NCBI GenBank assembly: GCA_903917345.1
Contig: CAIXAE010000009.1
Location: 124,001-188,000 of the forward strand
Direction: 5' to 3'
Length of the DNA stretch: 64,000 nt
From: an uncultured Methylococcaceae bacterium
GTDB taxonomy: Bacteria; Pseudomonadota; Gammaproteobacteria; Methylococcales; Methylomonadaceae
Both the position numbers and the translations under genes were made by a program. How positions within the stretch are numbered: position 1 is the stretch's first letter; each line of letters opens with the position of its first letter. The notes under the pieces were generated by a model. It was not told the origin of the DNA, made no database searches, and saw only the letters and a program-made list of their open reading frames with translations. Of the stretch, positions 29,670 to 39,584 are shown in pieces.

Positions 29670-29704
29670 AAATTGCGTAGCCCTATCATTGGGTTACGCA
29701 ATTT
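29670..29704 (+). terminator. Hairpin between sga and hpr
   Basis: AAATTGCGTAGCCC and GGGTTACGCAATTT form a 14-bp stem (one G-T pair) with a 7-nt loop. Only a short T-run follows, so it may be a partial terminator or an RNA-stability element that gives sga more transcript than the downstream genes. Confidence 0.6.
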
Positions 29705-29761
29705 CAATACTTATAGACTCTCCGTAAAACAATCTTTCTTTGATCGCATTAAGGATATGAA

Positions 29762-30733
29762 ATGAGCAAACCAAAAGTCATCGTCACTCGTAAATGGCCC
29801 GCTGAAGTTGAAGCTGAGTTAAAAGCACTATACGATGTCCAGCTCAATGAATCAGATATACCCTTAACGGCAGACGAACTAAAATTAGCCCTGCAAACAG
29901 CGGATGCTTTATTACCCACAGTGACGGATGCTCTCACCGCTGACGTTTTAAATGTTGAAAATAAACGCGCAAAAATAATTGGTAACTTTGGCGTAGGTTA
30001 TAACAATATCGACATCAATACCGCCAAAGCTCAGGGCTTAATTGTTACCAATACCCCCCATGTTCTAACCGATTGCACTGCTGACATTGCTATGCTTTTA
30101 TTATTAATGTCTGCAAGGCGAGCGTCTGAAGGCGAGCGGTTGATTCTGGAACAAAAATGGCTAGGCTGGAAACCTACACAGTTAGTTGGTCAAAAAGTTA
30201 CGGGTAAAACGTTAGGTCTGATTGGCTTTGGCCGTATTGCTCAAGCGATGGCCAGAAAAGCTCACCATGGTTTTGGCATGAAGATTATCTTTTTTTCACC
30301 TTCTCAACCTGATCAAACGATTATGGATAGCTTACAAGCTACCCGTTGCGAAACAGTTGAACAAGTACTATCTGAAGCTCACTTTGTTTCTTTACATTGC
30401 CCAGGTGGAGAAGCAACACGACATTTAATTAATGAAAAACGCTTAAAACTAATGCGTCCTTCAGCACACTTAATTAATACTGCACGAGGTGATGTTGTTG
30501 ATAGCAATGCGTTGATTAAAGCCTTAAAAGAAGGTTGGATTGCTGGAGCGGGTTTAGATGTTTATGAAGGTGAACCCCATTTAAATCCTGAATTTTTAGA
30601 ATTAGATAACGTTTCATTATTACCGCACCTTGGCAGCGCTACCGAAGAAACACGTGTTGCTATGGGCAACAGAGTATTAGCTAATATCGCAGCATTTTTT
30701 GCAGGTAATGAACCTGAGGATCGTGTTGTTTAA
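29762..30733 (+). CDS. hprA: Hydroxypyruvate reductase (D-2-hydroxyacid dehydrogenase family)
   Basis: A 323-residue NAD(P)H-dependent dehydrogenase that reduces hydroxypyruvate to D-glycerate in the serine cycle; many also reduce glyoxylate. Features: NFGVGYNNIDINTA, the Rossmann motif TLGLIGFGRIAQAMARKA, the catalytic arginine in NTARGDVVD, glutamate in LDVYEGEP, and histidine in LPHLGSAT. Its place directly after sga fixes the substrate as hydroxypyruvate with fair certainty. It converges with mdh. Confidence 0.93.
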   Translation: MSKPKVIVTRKWPAEVEAELKALYDVQLNESDIPLTADELKLALQTADALLPTVTDALTADVLNVENKRAKIIGNFGVGYNNIDINTAKAQGLIVTNTPHVLTDCTADIAMLLLLMSARRASEGERLILEQKWLGWKPTQLVGQKVTGKTLGLIGFGRIAQAMARKAHHGFGMKIIFFSPSQPDQTIMDSLQATRCETVEQVLSEAHFVSLHCPGGEATRHLINEKRLKLMRPSAHLINTARGDVVDSNALIKALKEGWIAGAGLDVYEGEPHLNPEFLELDNVSLLPHLGSATEETRVAMGNRVLANIAAFFAGNEPEDRVV

Positions 30734-30772
30734 AAAGCGGCTTTTAAATCAAGTGCATAATAGCCGCTTTTT
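30732..30772. terminator. Bidirectional terminator overlapping the 3' end of mdh
   Basis: AAAAAGCGGCT / AGCCGCTTTTT arms (11 bp) with a 19-nt loop and A/T-runs on both sides serve hpr (plus) and mdh (minus). The mdh stop codon falls in the loop and its last codons form one arm. Confidence 0.75.
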
Positions 30773-31721
30773 CTTCTTTTAACTCAGCTTCAGAAAGTTG
30801 CATCCTTTCACGACTAAAATCATCAATAGCTAAGTCTTTAACAATACTCACTTTACCACCCACAACAGTCACTGGAAAAGAGAACATTAAATCTTCTGTG
30901 ACGCCATAACTCCCATCAGACAACACACCCATACTCACCCACTCACCCTCTTGAGTACCTTCCGCCCATGTTCGCATTTGATCAATAGCGGCTTTAGCTG
31001 CAGAAGCTGCACTTGATTGCCCCCTGATCTTAATAACAACCGCCCCACGTTGCTGAATAGTAGGAATAAACTCATCAATAAACCAGCTTTTTTCTACCAA
31101 AGACAACGCATCGTGACCTTTAACTTTTGCATGGTTTAAATCAGGGTATTGCGTAGTGGAATGATTACCCCAAATAATGACATTTTTGATATCGCTTGAT
31201 AAAACGCCGCATTTTTCTGCTAACTGATTAATAGCACGATTATGATCCAATCGACTCATCGCAGAAAAGTTTTCTGGCTTTAAATTTGGCGCGTTTTTCA
31301 AGGCAATCAAAGCATTCGTATTAGCGGGATTTCCTGTTACTAATACTTTTACATTTCTATGTGCTACGTCATTCAATGCCTTTCCCTGTATCGCAAAGAT
31401 CTCTGCATTGACCTCTAATAAATCTTTACGCTCCATGCCCGGACCTCTGGGTCTGGCACCGACTAAAAAAACAAAATCTGCATTTTTAAAGGCTACTCTA
31501 GGATCAGCCGTCACCTCTATTCCATGTAATAAAGGATTCACACAATCCTTTAATTCCATAACCACTCCCTCTAAAGCAGGTAATGCCGCAGGGATTTCTA
31601 ATAAATGTAAGATAATAGGCTGATCTGGCCCTAATAATGCGCCAGCGGCTAATCGGAATAACAGAGAATAACTTATTTGCCCTGCTGCACCAGATACTGC
31701 GATATGAACGGGTGATTTCAT
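30744..31721 (-). CDS. mdh: Malate dehydrogenase (NAD-dependent)
   Basis: A 325-residue LDH/MDH-superfamily enzyme reducing oxaloacetate to malate, the substrate of MtkAB. The Rossmann loop [16 protein letters not shown], substrate-binding [25 protein letters not shown], and the catalytic histidine in [12 protein letters not shown] mark the cytosolic-type malate dehydrogenase (MDH type 2). It is encoded on the opposite strand from its serine-cycle neighbours hpr and mtdA, and is divergent from mtdA across a 150-nt gap. Confidence 0.95.
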   Translation of the reverse strand: MKSPVHIAVSGAAGQISYSLLFRLAAGALLGPDQPIILHLLEIPAALPALEGVVMELKDCVNPLLHGIEVTADPRVAFKNADFVFLVGARPRGPGMERKDLLEVNAEIFAIQGKALNDVAHRNVKVLVTGNPANTNALIALKNAPNLKPENFSAMSRLDHNRAINQLAEKCGVLSSDIKNVIIWGNHSTTQYPDLNHAKVKGHDALSLVEKSWFIDEFIPTIQQRGAVVIKIRGQSSAASAAKAAIDQMRTWAEGTQEGEWVSMGVLSDGSYGVTEDLMFSFPVTVVGGKVSIVKDLAIDDFSRERMQLSEAELKEEKAAIMHLI

Positions 31722-31871
31722 TTAATGTCCTCGTTGTACATTCGCGTAATCGTATCACTACTAAGCCCATAAAAACACTCATTAATCATCCTGCTTAAAT
31801 TACGGCACCGTTTTTTATCGGCTATAATAGTCACATTACTTTCACAATCTCAATTACACTCGGGTAAGTTA

Positions 31872-32729
31872 ATGAAAAAACTACTCTTCCAATTCGATAC
31901 CGATACCCATCCTTCCGTTTTTGATACCGTAGTGGGCTACGATGGTGGCGCAGATCATGTCATTGGACATGCTGGATTAACTCCCGAAAACATCGCAAGC
32001 CTAGTCGAAGGTGCCATCTTTACAAGAGCACCTAAAGATAAAAAAAATACCGCCATCTTTGTTGGGGGGAGTGATATGGAAGCGGGTCAACTCTTATTTA
32101 AAGCGGTTCAGAAGTGTTTTTTTCCGGGCTTTCAAGTGTCTGTCATGCTTGACAGCAACGGCAGCAACACGACTGCCGCAGCCGCCGTAGCAAAACTTGC
32201 CACGACTCATTCACTACAAGGCAAAAATGCGGTTGTCCTCGCGGGCACTGGCCCTGTAGGGCAACGTGCAGCGGCTATGCTCGCTCAGGAAGGCGCAAAT
32301 GTTGCTATCACCGCACGAAAAATTGAACGCGCCATTGCCGCCTCTGAAAATATAAAAAAACGCTTTGGCGTTGACGTTACACCCATTGAAGCATTTGACA
32401 ATGCGGCCAGAGCTAAAGCCACAAAAAACGCTCATATTATCTTGGCCACGGGGGCTGCAGGGGTGGAACTTTTAAGTTTAGAGCAATGGCAAAACAACCC
32501 TAACCTAGAAATGATTGCTGACGCTAATGCCACCCCTCCTCTAGGCATCGGCGGAACAGACATGATGGACAAAGGCGAATTACGCCATGGAAAAGTCATT
32601 TGGGGCGCTATTGGATTTGGTACTCTAAAACTCGCTTTACATCGCGCTTGTATTTCTAAATTATTTGAAGACAACAAACAAATCCTAGATGCCGAAAACA
32701 TCTTTGCTTTAGCCAAAGAAATGGCTTAA
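31872..32729 (+). CDS. mtdA: NADP-dependent methylene-tetrahydrofolate/-methanopterin dehydrogenase
   Basis: A 285-residue dehydrogenase of the MtdA family, which in methylotrophs oxidises or reduces methylene-H4F (and methylene-H4MPT) with NADP. The N-terminal KLLFQFDTDTHPSVFD motif and the pterin-site GYDGGADHVIGH are typical, and the Rossmann region VVLAGTGPVGQRAAAMLAQEGANV binds NADP. It starts the mtdA-gck-glyA-ftfL run. With FtfL it interconverts formate and methylene-H4F for GlyA, although the cyclohydrolase (Fch) that should link them is not in this window. Confidence 0.95.
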   Translation: MKKLLFQFDTDTHPSVFDTVVGYDGGADHVIGHAGLTPENIASLVEGAIFTRAPKDKKNTAIFVGGSDMEAGQLLFKAVQKCFFPGFQVSVMLDSNGSNTTAAAAVAKLATTHSLQGKNAVVLAGTGPVGQRAAAMLAQEGANVAITARKIERAIAASENIKKRFGVDVTPIEAFDNAARAKATKNAHIILATGAAGVELLSLEQWQNNPNLEMIADANATPPLGIGGTDMMDKGELRHGKVIWGAIGFGTLKLALHRACISKLFEDNKQILDAENIFALAKEMA

Positions 32730-32744
32730 TTCAAGACACTGTTG

Positions 32745-34139
32745 ATGAGCCAAAGCGATCAAAAAACATTGGTTCTAAGAAAACAAGCCCTCGATATATT
32801 TGAAGCAGGCGTTATGGCAGCCAATCCATTTCTAGCGGTAAAGCAATCTTTATCAATAGAGAATGGGCAATTAAAACTCGCATTAAACACAGTTGATAAA
32901 AACTCATTTCGCAGCAAAGAGTGGTCAAAAATACATTTAATCGCTTTTGGCAAAGCAGCTTGCGCAATGGCAAAAGCCGCTTTAGACATTATCCCCAACC
33001 ACCTACTTGCTGGAGATAGCATAGTTATCAGTAACTACAGCAATCTAACTTCACTTAATGGCTTAGATGCTATTGGCGCGGGACACCCGCTCCCAGATGA
33101 AGCGGGGCTTATTGCTGCAAAAAAATGTGCTGCTTGTGTTAGTCATGCAAAACAAAATGAACTTGTTCTAGTCTTAATTAGTGGCGGTGGCTCTGCCCTA
33201 ATTCCCTATCCTGTCGACTCCATCTCCTTAAATGATAAAATTGCTACCACTGGTTTGTTACTCGCTTGCGGTGCAACTATCCATGAAATTAATTGCGTAC
33301 GTAAACACCTCTCTCAATTAAAAGGAGGTGGATTAGCTAAGCTTTCAGCGCCCGCAGACTTACATGCTATTATTTTGTCAGATGTTTTAGATGACGATTT
33401 AAGTGTGATTGCGAGTGGTCCGACCGTAGCGGACAGCACAACTTTTAACGATGCCATCACTATTTTCTCCCATTACAATGTGTGGGATAAAATGCCCAAT
33501 GCTGTTAAAGAACACCTAGAAAAGGGGCAAAAAGGTTTAAGGCCTGAAACACCCAAAACAACAGACCCTATTTTTAACAATACAACTCATGTTTTAATAG
33601 GCAGTAATAGCATCAGTCTTGATGCAAGCGCTAAAACAGCAACTAAGCTAGGCTACTCAACACTCGTTTATAATAAGCAACTCTGTGGCGAAGCCAAATA
33701 CGTTGCTGAAGATTGGGTTAAATATGCCAAAAGCTTATGCACAAAAGACTTTGATACACCTATAGCCTTACTTGCTGGCGGTGAAACTACAGTTACTCTG
33801 AAAGGCGATGGTAAAGGCGGACGCAATCAAGAGTTATCTTTAGCCTTTGCAATAGCCGCAGAAAAATACGACTTAAATGGAGACTGGGTATTTCTAAGCG
33901 GCGGCACCGATGGACAAGATGGCCCAACCGATGCTGCGGGTGGCTTAATTGACAAAAATAGTTTAAAACGTATGATTTTTGCTAACCACGACCCAGAAAG
34001 ATTATTAAATAACAATGACTCCTATACAGCATTAAAAAGCTCAAATGATCTATTGATGACTGGAGCGACAGGTACTAATGTCGCAGATTTACAAATTTTA
34101 TTAATACACCCTAAATCAGACTCTAATACGCATTCATAA
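32745..34139 (+). CDS. gck: Glycerate 2-kinase (GckA/TtuD family, MOFRL domain)
   Basis: About 464 residues with an N-terminal DUF4147 domain and C-terminal MOFRL domain, the architecture of bacterial glycerate 2-kinase. Motifs include [54 protein letters not shown] and [22 protein letters not shown]. It phosphorylates glycerate from Hpr to 2-phosphoglycerate, which enters the cycle via enolase. The track begins at TTG 32742; the ATG at 32745 is the likelier start, 15 nt after mtdA. It lies between mtdA and glyA, 14 nt before the latter. Confidence 0.94.
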   Translation: MSQSDQKTLVLRKQALDIFEAGVMAANPFLAVKQSLSIENGQLKLALNTVDKNSFRSKEWSKIHLIAFGKAACAMAKAALDIIPNHLLAGDSIVISNYSNLTSLNGLDAIGAGHPLPDEAGLIAAKKCAACVSHAKQNELVLVLISGGGSALIPYPVDSISLNDKIATTGLLLACGATIHEINCVRKHLSQLKGGGLAKLSAPADLHAIILSDVLDDDLSVIASGPTVADSTTFNDAITIFSHYNVWDKMPNAVKEHLEKGQKGLRPETPKTTDPIFNNTTHVLIGSNSISLDASAKTATKLGYSTLVYNKQLCGEAKYVAEDWVKYAKSLCTKDFDTPIALLAGGETTVTLKGDGKGGRNQELSLAFAIAAEKYDLNGDWVFLSGGTDGQDGPTDAAGGLIDKNSLKRMIFANHDPERLLNNNDSYTALKSSNDLLMTGATGTNVADLQILLIHPKSDSNTHS

Positions 34140-34153
34140 ATTCAGGAGACACC

Positions 34154-35407
34154 ATGTTTAAAAAATCCATGTCCATTGCCGGCTTTGATAATGATTTATT
34201 TAATGCCATGGAAGAAGAGCGTCTTCGCCAAGAAGATCATATTGAATTGATCGCGTCAGAAAACTACACCAGCCCAAGAGTCATGGAAGCACAGGGCTCG
34301 CAACTCACTAATAAATACGCGGAAGGCTATCCTGGCAAACGTTATTATGGCGGCTGTGAGTTTGTCGATAAAGTGGAACAATTAGCCATAGACCGTGCCA
34401 AGGCACTATTTGATGCTGATTATGCCAATGTGCAACCGCATTCAGGCTCTCAAGCTAACATGGCTGTGTTTATGGCTTTAATTCAACCAGGCGACACCGT
34501 CTTAGGTTTAAGCTTAGCGGATGGTGGACATTTAACGCACGGCGCTAAACCCAACTTCTCGGGCAAAATTTATAACGCCATTCAATACGGTTTAAACTCA
34601 GAAACGGGTGAAATTAACTATGAACAAGTTGAAGCCTTAGCTTTAGAACACAAACCTAAATTAATCATTGCTGGATTTTCTGCTTACTCGCGCATTTGGG
34701 ATTGGCAACGTTTCCGTGATATTGCTGACAAAGTGGGTGCTTATTTTGTGGTAGACATGGCGCATGTTGCAGGCTTAGTGGCAGCTGGCTTATATCCAAA
34801 TCCAGTACCTTTTGCAGATGTGGTCACCAGTACTACCCACAAATCTTTACGCGGCCCTCGTGGTGGACTTATTGTTTGCAAAAGCAATCCTGAAATAGAG
34901 AAAAAAATAGACTCTAGTATCTTTCCAGGTATCCAAGGTGGCCCAGCTATGCATATTATTGCCGCCAAAGCCGTCGCTTTTAAAGAAGCCTTAGAGCCAG
35001 AATTTAAAACCTATCAAGAACAAGTGATTAAAAACGCAAAAGCCATGGCCGCTGTTTTTATGAGCCGTGGTTTTGATGTCGTTTCTGGTGGTACTGATGA
35101 TCATTTAATGTTGGTGTCGTTAATCGCTAAAGGCATTACCGGTAAAGCTGCAGATGCAGCATTAAGCAAAGCGCATATTACTGTTAATAAAAATGCAGTC
35201 CCTAATGATCCACAATCACCTTTTGTGACTAGCGGTATCCGCGTAGGAACTCCTGCGCCAACCACACGTGGTTTTAAAGAAGCAGAAGTCACCGAAATTG
35301 CAAATCTAATGTGTGATGTAATGGAAAATCTTGAAGACGATTCCGTCATAGCAACGGTTCGTGAAAAAGTAAGTGCGCTTTGTGCTCGCTTTCCTGTTTA
35401 TAGCTAA
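34154..35407 (+). CDS. glyA: Serine hydroxymethyltransferase
   Basis: A 417-residue PLP enzyme that joins glycine and methylene-H4F into serine, the C1-fixing step of the serine cycle. Signatures: [48 protein letters not shown], and the PLP lysine in [17 protein letters not shown] good AGGAGA ribosome site precedes the ATG. It follows gck by 14 nt and precedes ftfL by 34 nt, so it is in the same operon; whether a second glyA exists elsewhere for biosynthesis cannot be told. Confidence 0.97.
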   Translation: MFKKSMSIAGFDNDLFNAMEEERLRQEDHIELIASENYTSPRVMEAQGSQLTNKYAEGYPGKRYYGGCEFVDKVEQLAIDRAKALFDADYANVQPHSGSQANMAVFMALIQPGDTVLGLSLADGGHLTHGAKPNFSGKIYNAIQYGLNSETGEINYEQVEALALEHKPKLIIAGFSAYSRIWDWQRFRDIADKVGAYFVVDMAHVAGLVAAGLYPNPVPFADVVTSTTHKSLRGPRGGLIVCKSNPEIEKKIDSSIFPGIQGGPAMHIIAAKAVAFKEALEPEFKTYQEQVIKNAKAMAAVFMSRGFDVVSGGTDDHLMLVSLIAKGITGKAADAALSKAHITVNKNAVPNDPQSPFVTSGIRVGTPAPTTRGFKEAEVTEIANLMCDVMENLEDDSVIATVREKVSALCARFPVYS

Positions 35408-35441
35408 TTAAAAAATAAAGAATACTGTTCCAAGGAAAACC

Positions 35442-37115
35442 ATGTCAGATATAGAAATCGCCCAACAAGCCACTATGAAACCCATTATTGGTTTAGCAAA
35501 AGCTCACTTTGGGATTGATGCAGAGCACCTTGACCCTATTGGTCATTACAAAGCCAAAATATCACTAGAATACATAAACAGCTTAAGTGACAAACAAGAC
35601 GGCAAGCTCATTTTAGTGACCGCTATTAGCCCTACTCCAGCTGGCGAAGGTAAAACAACCACCACCGTTGGTTTAGGTGATGCCATGAATCGTTTGGGTA
35701 GCAAAACAATTATGTGCCTACGCGAACCTTCTCTGGGTCCTTGCTTTGGTGTAAAGGGTGGTGCGGCTGGCGGTGGTTATTCGCAAGTTGTACCTATGGA
35801 AGACATTAACTTACATTTTACGGGTGACTTCCATGCTATTGGAGTCGCCCATAATTTACTATCTGCCTTAATCGATAATCATATCAATCACGGCAATACA
35901 CTTGATATTGATCCTAGACGCATTCAATGGAAACGCGTAGTGGATATGAACGATAGAGCACTACGTAACATTGTCGTGGGCATGGGTGGACCTGCTAACG
36001 GTTATTTACGCGAAGACGGTTATGACATTGTTGTCGCTTCAGAAGTGATGGCTATTCTATGTCTAGCAGTTAGTCGAGCTGATCTTAAAGACCGCTTAGG
36101 CCGCATCGTAATCGGTTACAAATCAGACAAAATCACCCCTGTTTACGCTCGTGATTTAAACGCCCAAGGCGCTATGGCTGCCTTATTAAAAGATGCGATT
36201 AAACCCAACTTGGTACAAACCCTAGAGAATAATATTGCTATTATTCACGGTGGACCCTTTGCCAATATCGCACATGGTTGTAACACTGTCACCGCCACTA
36301 AAACAGCGCTTAAATTGGCTGACTATGTGGTTACAGAAGCTGGGTTTGGTGCCGATTTAGGTGCCGAAAAATTCATTGATATTAAATGCCGTATGTCAGG
36401 CTTAAAACCCGCTATCGTGGTATTGGTGGCTACAGTTAGAGCCCTTAAATTCCACGGCGGTATTGCTAAAGAAAACCTAAATACAGAAAGCTTAGCCGCC
36501 CTTGAAGAAGGTTTTAGCAACCTTGAGCGGCATTATCACAATATTACCCAACATTACGGCTTACCCTGTGTGGTTTGTATTAACCACTTTACTTTTGATA
36601 CTGAAGACGAAATTAATCTGCTAAAACAAAAGTGCGAAGTTTTAGGCGCAAAATGCATCGTGTCTAAACATTGGGCTCATGGTGGCGCGGGCGCTGAAGA
36701 CTTAGCCAATGCTGTGCTAGAGGTTACAAATGCAAGCACAGGCAAGTTTACTTATGTTTACGATGAAAACCTTAGCTTATGGGAAAAAATAGAAACCATC
36801 GCCACTAAGTTATATGGCGCATCGGGTATCACCGCTAATGCAAAAGTAAAGGCTCAACTCGCCGAGTGGAATGCCGAGTACGGAAAATTTCCTATTTGCA
36901 TGGCTAAAACCCAAATGTCATTTTCAACAAACCCTAATGCTAAAGGCGCACCTTCTGGACATAGCCTAGAAATCAGAGATGTAAAACTCGCTAATGGTGC
37001 GGGGTTTATCGTTGCCATTGCAGGTGACATTATGACCATGCCAGGCTTGCCTAAAGTACCTGCTGCAGAACGCATTGACATTGATGATGATGGCAAAATA
37101 ACTGGTTTATTTTAA
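35442..37115 (+). CDS. ftfL: Formate-tetrahydrofolate ligase
   Basis: A 557-residue ATP-dependent ligase that forms 10-formyl-H4F from formate, bringing C1 units from formate into the serine cycle. The P-loop-like [37 protein letters not shown], and [13 protein letters not shown] segments are diagnostic. Length is normal for the family. An AAGGAA ribosome site precedes the ATG. It ends the serine-cycle block and is followed 12 nt later by an ABC-transporter ATPase gene with no terminator visible, so that gene may be transcribed together with it. Confidence 0.97.
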   Translation: MSDIEIAQQATMKPIIGLAKAHFGIDAEHLDPIGHYKAKISLEYINSLSDKQDGKLILVTAISPTPAGEGKTTTTVGLGDAMNRLGSKTIMCLREPSLGPCFGVKGGAAGGGYSQVVPMEDINLHFTGDFHAIGVAHNLLSALIDNHINHGNTLDIDPRRIQWKRVVDMNDRALRNIVVGMGGPANGYLREDGYDIVVASEVMAILCLAVSRADLKDRLGRIVIGYKSDKITPVYARDLNAQGAMAALLKDAIKPNLVQTLENNIAIIHGGPFANIAHGCNTVTATKTALKLADYVVTEAGFGADLGAEKFIDIKCRMSGLKPAIVVLVATVRALKFHGGIAKENLNTESLAALEEGFSNLERHYHNITQHYGLPCVVCINHFTFDTEDEINLLKQKCEVLGAKCIVSKHWAHGGAGAEDLANAVLEVTNASTGKFTYVYDENLSLWEKIETIATKLYGASGITANAKVKAQLAEWNAEYGKFPICMAKTQMSFSTNPNAKGAPSGHSLEIRDVKLANGAGFIVAIAGDIMTMPGLPKVPAAERIDIDDDGKITGLF

Positions 37116-37127
37116 TTAGCTTTCGAC

Positions 37128-38726
37128 ATGAAAACACCCGTACTGTCTGTTGAAAATCTGCAAGTCACTTTTAATCAAGAACAACACGTAGTTGACACGA
37201 TAAGTTTTGAGATTTATCCCAGTGAAACTTTCGCTTTAGTGGGAGAGTCTGGCTCAGGGAAATCAATGACTGCACTCTCAGTGTTACGGCTATTACCCAA
37301 TAACGCACAGATAAGTGCCAGCTCTATTGTTCTGCAAGATGATAACTTGCTTGACGCCACTGAAGACGAACTGTGCAAAGTGCGTGGTAAACGCATAGGA
37401 TTAATCTTTCAGGATCCCATGTCATCACTCAACCCAGTGATGACTATAGGTAAGCAAATTGAAGAGGTCATTAATATCCACTTCTCATTGCCCCAAAAAA
37501 CGGTTGCAGAACAAGCGCTAAAACTATTAGAACAAGTAGAAATACCCCATCCAGAAGCACGTCTTAACGACTATCCTCATCAATTATCAGGGGGACAAAG
37601 ACAACGGGTCATGATTGCCATAGCACTCGCAGGGCAACCCGAATTATTAATCGCGGATGAACCCACTACCTCGCTTGATGTCACCATACAAGCGCAAATA
37701 CTCAGTTTACTTAAAAACATACAGCAACAAACAGGTATGGCTTTATGGCTGATTAGCCATGATTTAGCCCTCGTTTCCACAATTGCAGATCGGGTTGCTG
37801 TCATGCAAAAAGGTAAGATTGTTGAAACCGGCTTAACACTAGATGTTTTTAACAATCCTCAACATGCCTACACGCGTAAATTAATTGAAGCGCTACCCTC
37901 AATAAAAAGCTGCTTAAATCACACAACAACAGAGCAAGCTCCGTTATTAAAAGTAGATAACTTTTGTTGCTACTATCCCATAAGAAAAGGTTTATTTAAA
38001 CGCATCGTAGATTATGTTCGCGCGGTTGATGATGTGAGCTTTACTATTCAAAAAGGCAAAACGCTTGCGCTAGTCGGTGAATCTGGCTGTGGTAAAACCA
38101 CCTTAGGTAAAAGTTTAATCAACCTAATTCCTAGCCATAGTGGACAAATTAGTATTGATGGCCTATCAATAAATAAGTTAGATAAAGAAGCCATAAGAAA
38201 ACAGCGCACTCACTTACAAATTGTCTTTCAGGACCCCTTTTCTTCAATGAATCCGCGTATGCTGGTGGGCGATATTATCGCTGAAGGGATTAGAGCCTTA
38301 CATCCCGAAATAACAAATGAAGCACGTAAAACACGCATTCAACAATTATTACATCAAGTTAATCTGCCTGCAGATTCTGCATTACGCTACCCACATGAAT
38401 TTTCAGGCGGACAAAGACAACGCATTTGTATAGCGCGCGCCTTAGCTGTTAATCCAAAACTCATCATTTGTGATGAACCCACTAGCGCCTTAGATGTATC
38501 AGTCCAAAGACAAATTATTCAATTGCTAAAATCTTTGCAACAAGAAAAAGGTATCAGCTATTTATTTATAACGCATGATTTAAGCGTAGTAGCCGAAATT
38601 GCAGACGAGGTAGCCGTAATGTATCAAGGAAAAATTGTCGAATATGGATCGGTTGAACAAGTCTTAACTCAACCAAAAGAAGAATACACAAAACAACTAT
38701 TAAGTGCAGTCCCAGTTTTGAAGTAA
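37128..38726 (+). CDS. Double-ATPase ABC transporter protein, peptide/nickel type (YejF-like)
   Basis: A 532-residue protein with two complete ABC ATPase domains in tandem. Walker A: GESGSGKSM (first) and GESGCGKTTL (second); signature LSGGQRQR and FSGGQRQR; Walker B LLIADEPTT and LIICDEPTS. This arrangement is typical of oligopeptide/dipeptide importers such as YejF, DppD-DppF fusions or GsiA. No permease or binding-protein gene is next to it, so partners must be elsewhere. It lies 12 nt after ftfL and is the last gene before the accessory island. Confidence 0.9.
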   Translation: MKTPVLSVENLQVTFNQEQHVVDTISFEIYPSETFALVGESGSGKSMTALSVLRLLPNNAQISASSIVLQDDNLLDATEDELCKVRGKRIGLIFQDPMSSLNPVMTIGKQIEEVINIHFSLPQKTVAEQALKLLEQVEIPHPEARLNDYPHQLSGGQRQRVMIAIALAGQPELLIADEPTTSLDVTIQAQILSLLKNIQQQTGMALWLISHDLALVSTIADRVAVMQKGKIVETGLTLDVFNNPQHAYTRKLIEALPSIKSCLNHTTTEQAPLLKVDNFCCYYPIRKGLFKRIVDYVRAVDDVSFTIQKGKTLALVGESGCGKTTLGKSLINLIPSHSGQISIDGLSINKLDKEAIRKQRTHLQIVFQDPFSSMNPRMLVGDIIAEGIRALHPEITNEARKTRIQQLLHQVNLPADSALRYPHEFSGGQRQRICIARALAVNPKLIICDEPTSALDVSVQRQIIQLLKSLQQEKGISYLFITHDLSVVAEIADEVAVMYQGKIVEYGSVEQVLTQPKEEYTKQLLSAVPVLK

Positions 38727-38731
38727 GACAA

Positions 38732-39063
38732 TTAAGCCGCAATTCGACTTATGTTTGGACAACCTTTTTGAGTAGCCTGCCACAAATCATACTTAACTTG
38801 CATACTTAACCAAAACTCAGCAGAAGTTCCCAACCATAGCGATAATCTTAATGCCATATCAGCACTAATATTACTGTTTCCATTAAGAATTTTAGATAAG
38901 GTAACTCTAGAAACCTTTAATTCGCCTGCGGCAGTCGTTATAGACATAGACTCTGGTATCCATTCACAGAGATTGAATAATGCCCTCTCATATCACCTTT
39001 CAGTTCGTGCAACTGCCATGATGGTACATTAATATCATTCTTTGATTTAGCGTTATTAAGTGA
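38732..39063 (-). pseudogene. HigBA toxin-antitoxin remnant, internally deleted (minus strand)
   Basis: Reading the minus strand, a HigB-like C-terminal half (LNNAKSKNDINVPSWQLHELKGDMRGHYSISVNGY) runs, with a frame change near 38950, into a HigA-like antitoxin lacking its first 20 or so residues (MSITTAAGELKVSRVTLSKILNG...STEFWL-type end, here SAEFWLSMQVKYDLW). The HigB N-terminal half, the HigB end and the HigA start are all gone. HigB toxins are ribosome-dependent mRNA nucleases and HigA is the DNA-binding antitoxin. The antitoxin helix-turn-helix could still be translated from the ATG at 38947. It mirrors the plus-strand remnant at 39047. Confidence 0.75.
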
Positions 39064-39436
39064 AACAAGCATTGATGATATGGATATCCCTGGATTTAGA
39101 CTGCATTCATTAAAAGGTTTAGACAAGAACAGATGGTCAATCTGGGTGAATGGCAACTGGCGTGTTACATTTGAATTTATTAAAGAAGTATACCTGGTAC
39201 CTTTTGAAATCACAGGAAGACAACTCGCTTTTAAACTTGGCGTATCGCCTTCTACCTTAAGTCGCATTTTAAATGCAAACAGTAGCATCAGCTCAGAAAT
39301 GGCCTTACGTCTTTCTAAGGCTCTGGGTCGATCACCAGAAAGTTGGTTAGCTATGCAAGATAACTACGACCTTTGGCATGCCAGACAAACAGTTAATCTT
39401 GATAACGTAGAAAAGATAGAATTTAAAGCTGCATAA
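39047..39436 (+). pseudogene. HigB-HigA in-frame fusion remnant (plus strand)
   Basis: One frame encodes a HigB-like C-terminal segment (LALLSETSIDDMDIPGFRLH then LKGLDKNRWSIWVNGNWRVTFEF) joined directly to a HigA-like antitoxin (KEVYLVPFEITGRQLAFKLGVSPSTLSRILN ... SWLAMQDNYDLW). About 45 N-terminal HigB residues are missing, and a deletion has removed the toxin's end and the antitoxin's start, keeping the frame. A 118-residue protein could start at ATG 39080. The toxin part lacks much of the RelE-like fold, so it is probably not toxic; the antitoxin XRE helix-turn-helix is intact and may still bind DNA. Confidence 0.75.
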
Positions 39437-39443
39437 CAAATAA

Positions 39444-39536
39444 TATCTAGATCGACTGATTGCCGCAACGGCACTCGCTAATCAAAGACCTCTTATTACT
39501 GCTGATGAAAAAATTAAGAACTACGCCGGGTATTAA
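39444..39536 (+). pseudogene. VapC-type PIN-domain toxin, C-terminal remnant
   Basis: About 30 codons ending at TAA 39534 read LDRLIAATALANQRPLITADEKIKNYAGY, matching the end of PIN-domain VapC toxins (DPFDRLI...LA...LPLVTADEKI..Y). The rest of the gene and any VapB antitoxin are absent; the frame begins after a TAA at 39441. It lies just after the HigBA fusion and is a third toxin-antitoxin fragment in less than 1 kb. It is too short for the ORF track. Confidence 0.75.
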
Positions 39537-39584
39537 ATTTATAGGGTGATTTATTTATTGCAGTCGTAAAACAAACAACGAGCA

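Noticed and set aside
38938-39288. 116-codon minus-strand ORF as one intact gene
   Set aside because: Only its last 35 or so residues are HigB-like; the N-terminal part is antisense to the plus-strand HigBA remnant, so it was counted as part of the minus-strand pseudogene only from about 39063.
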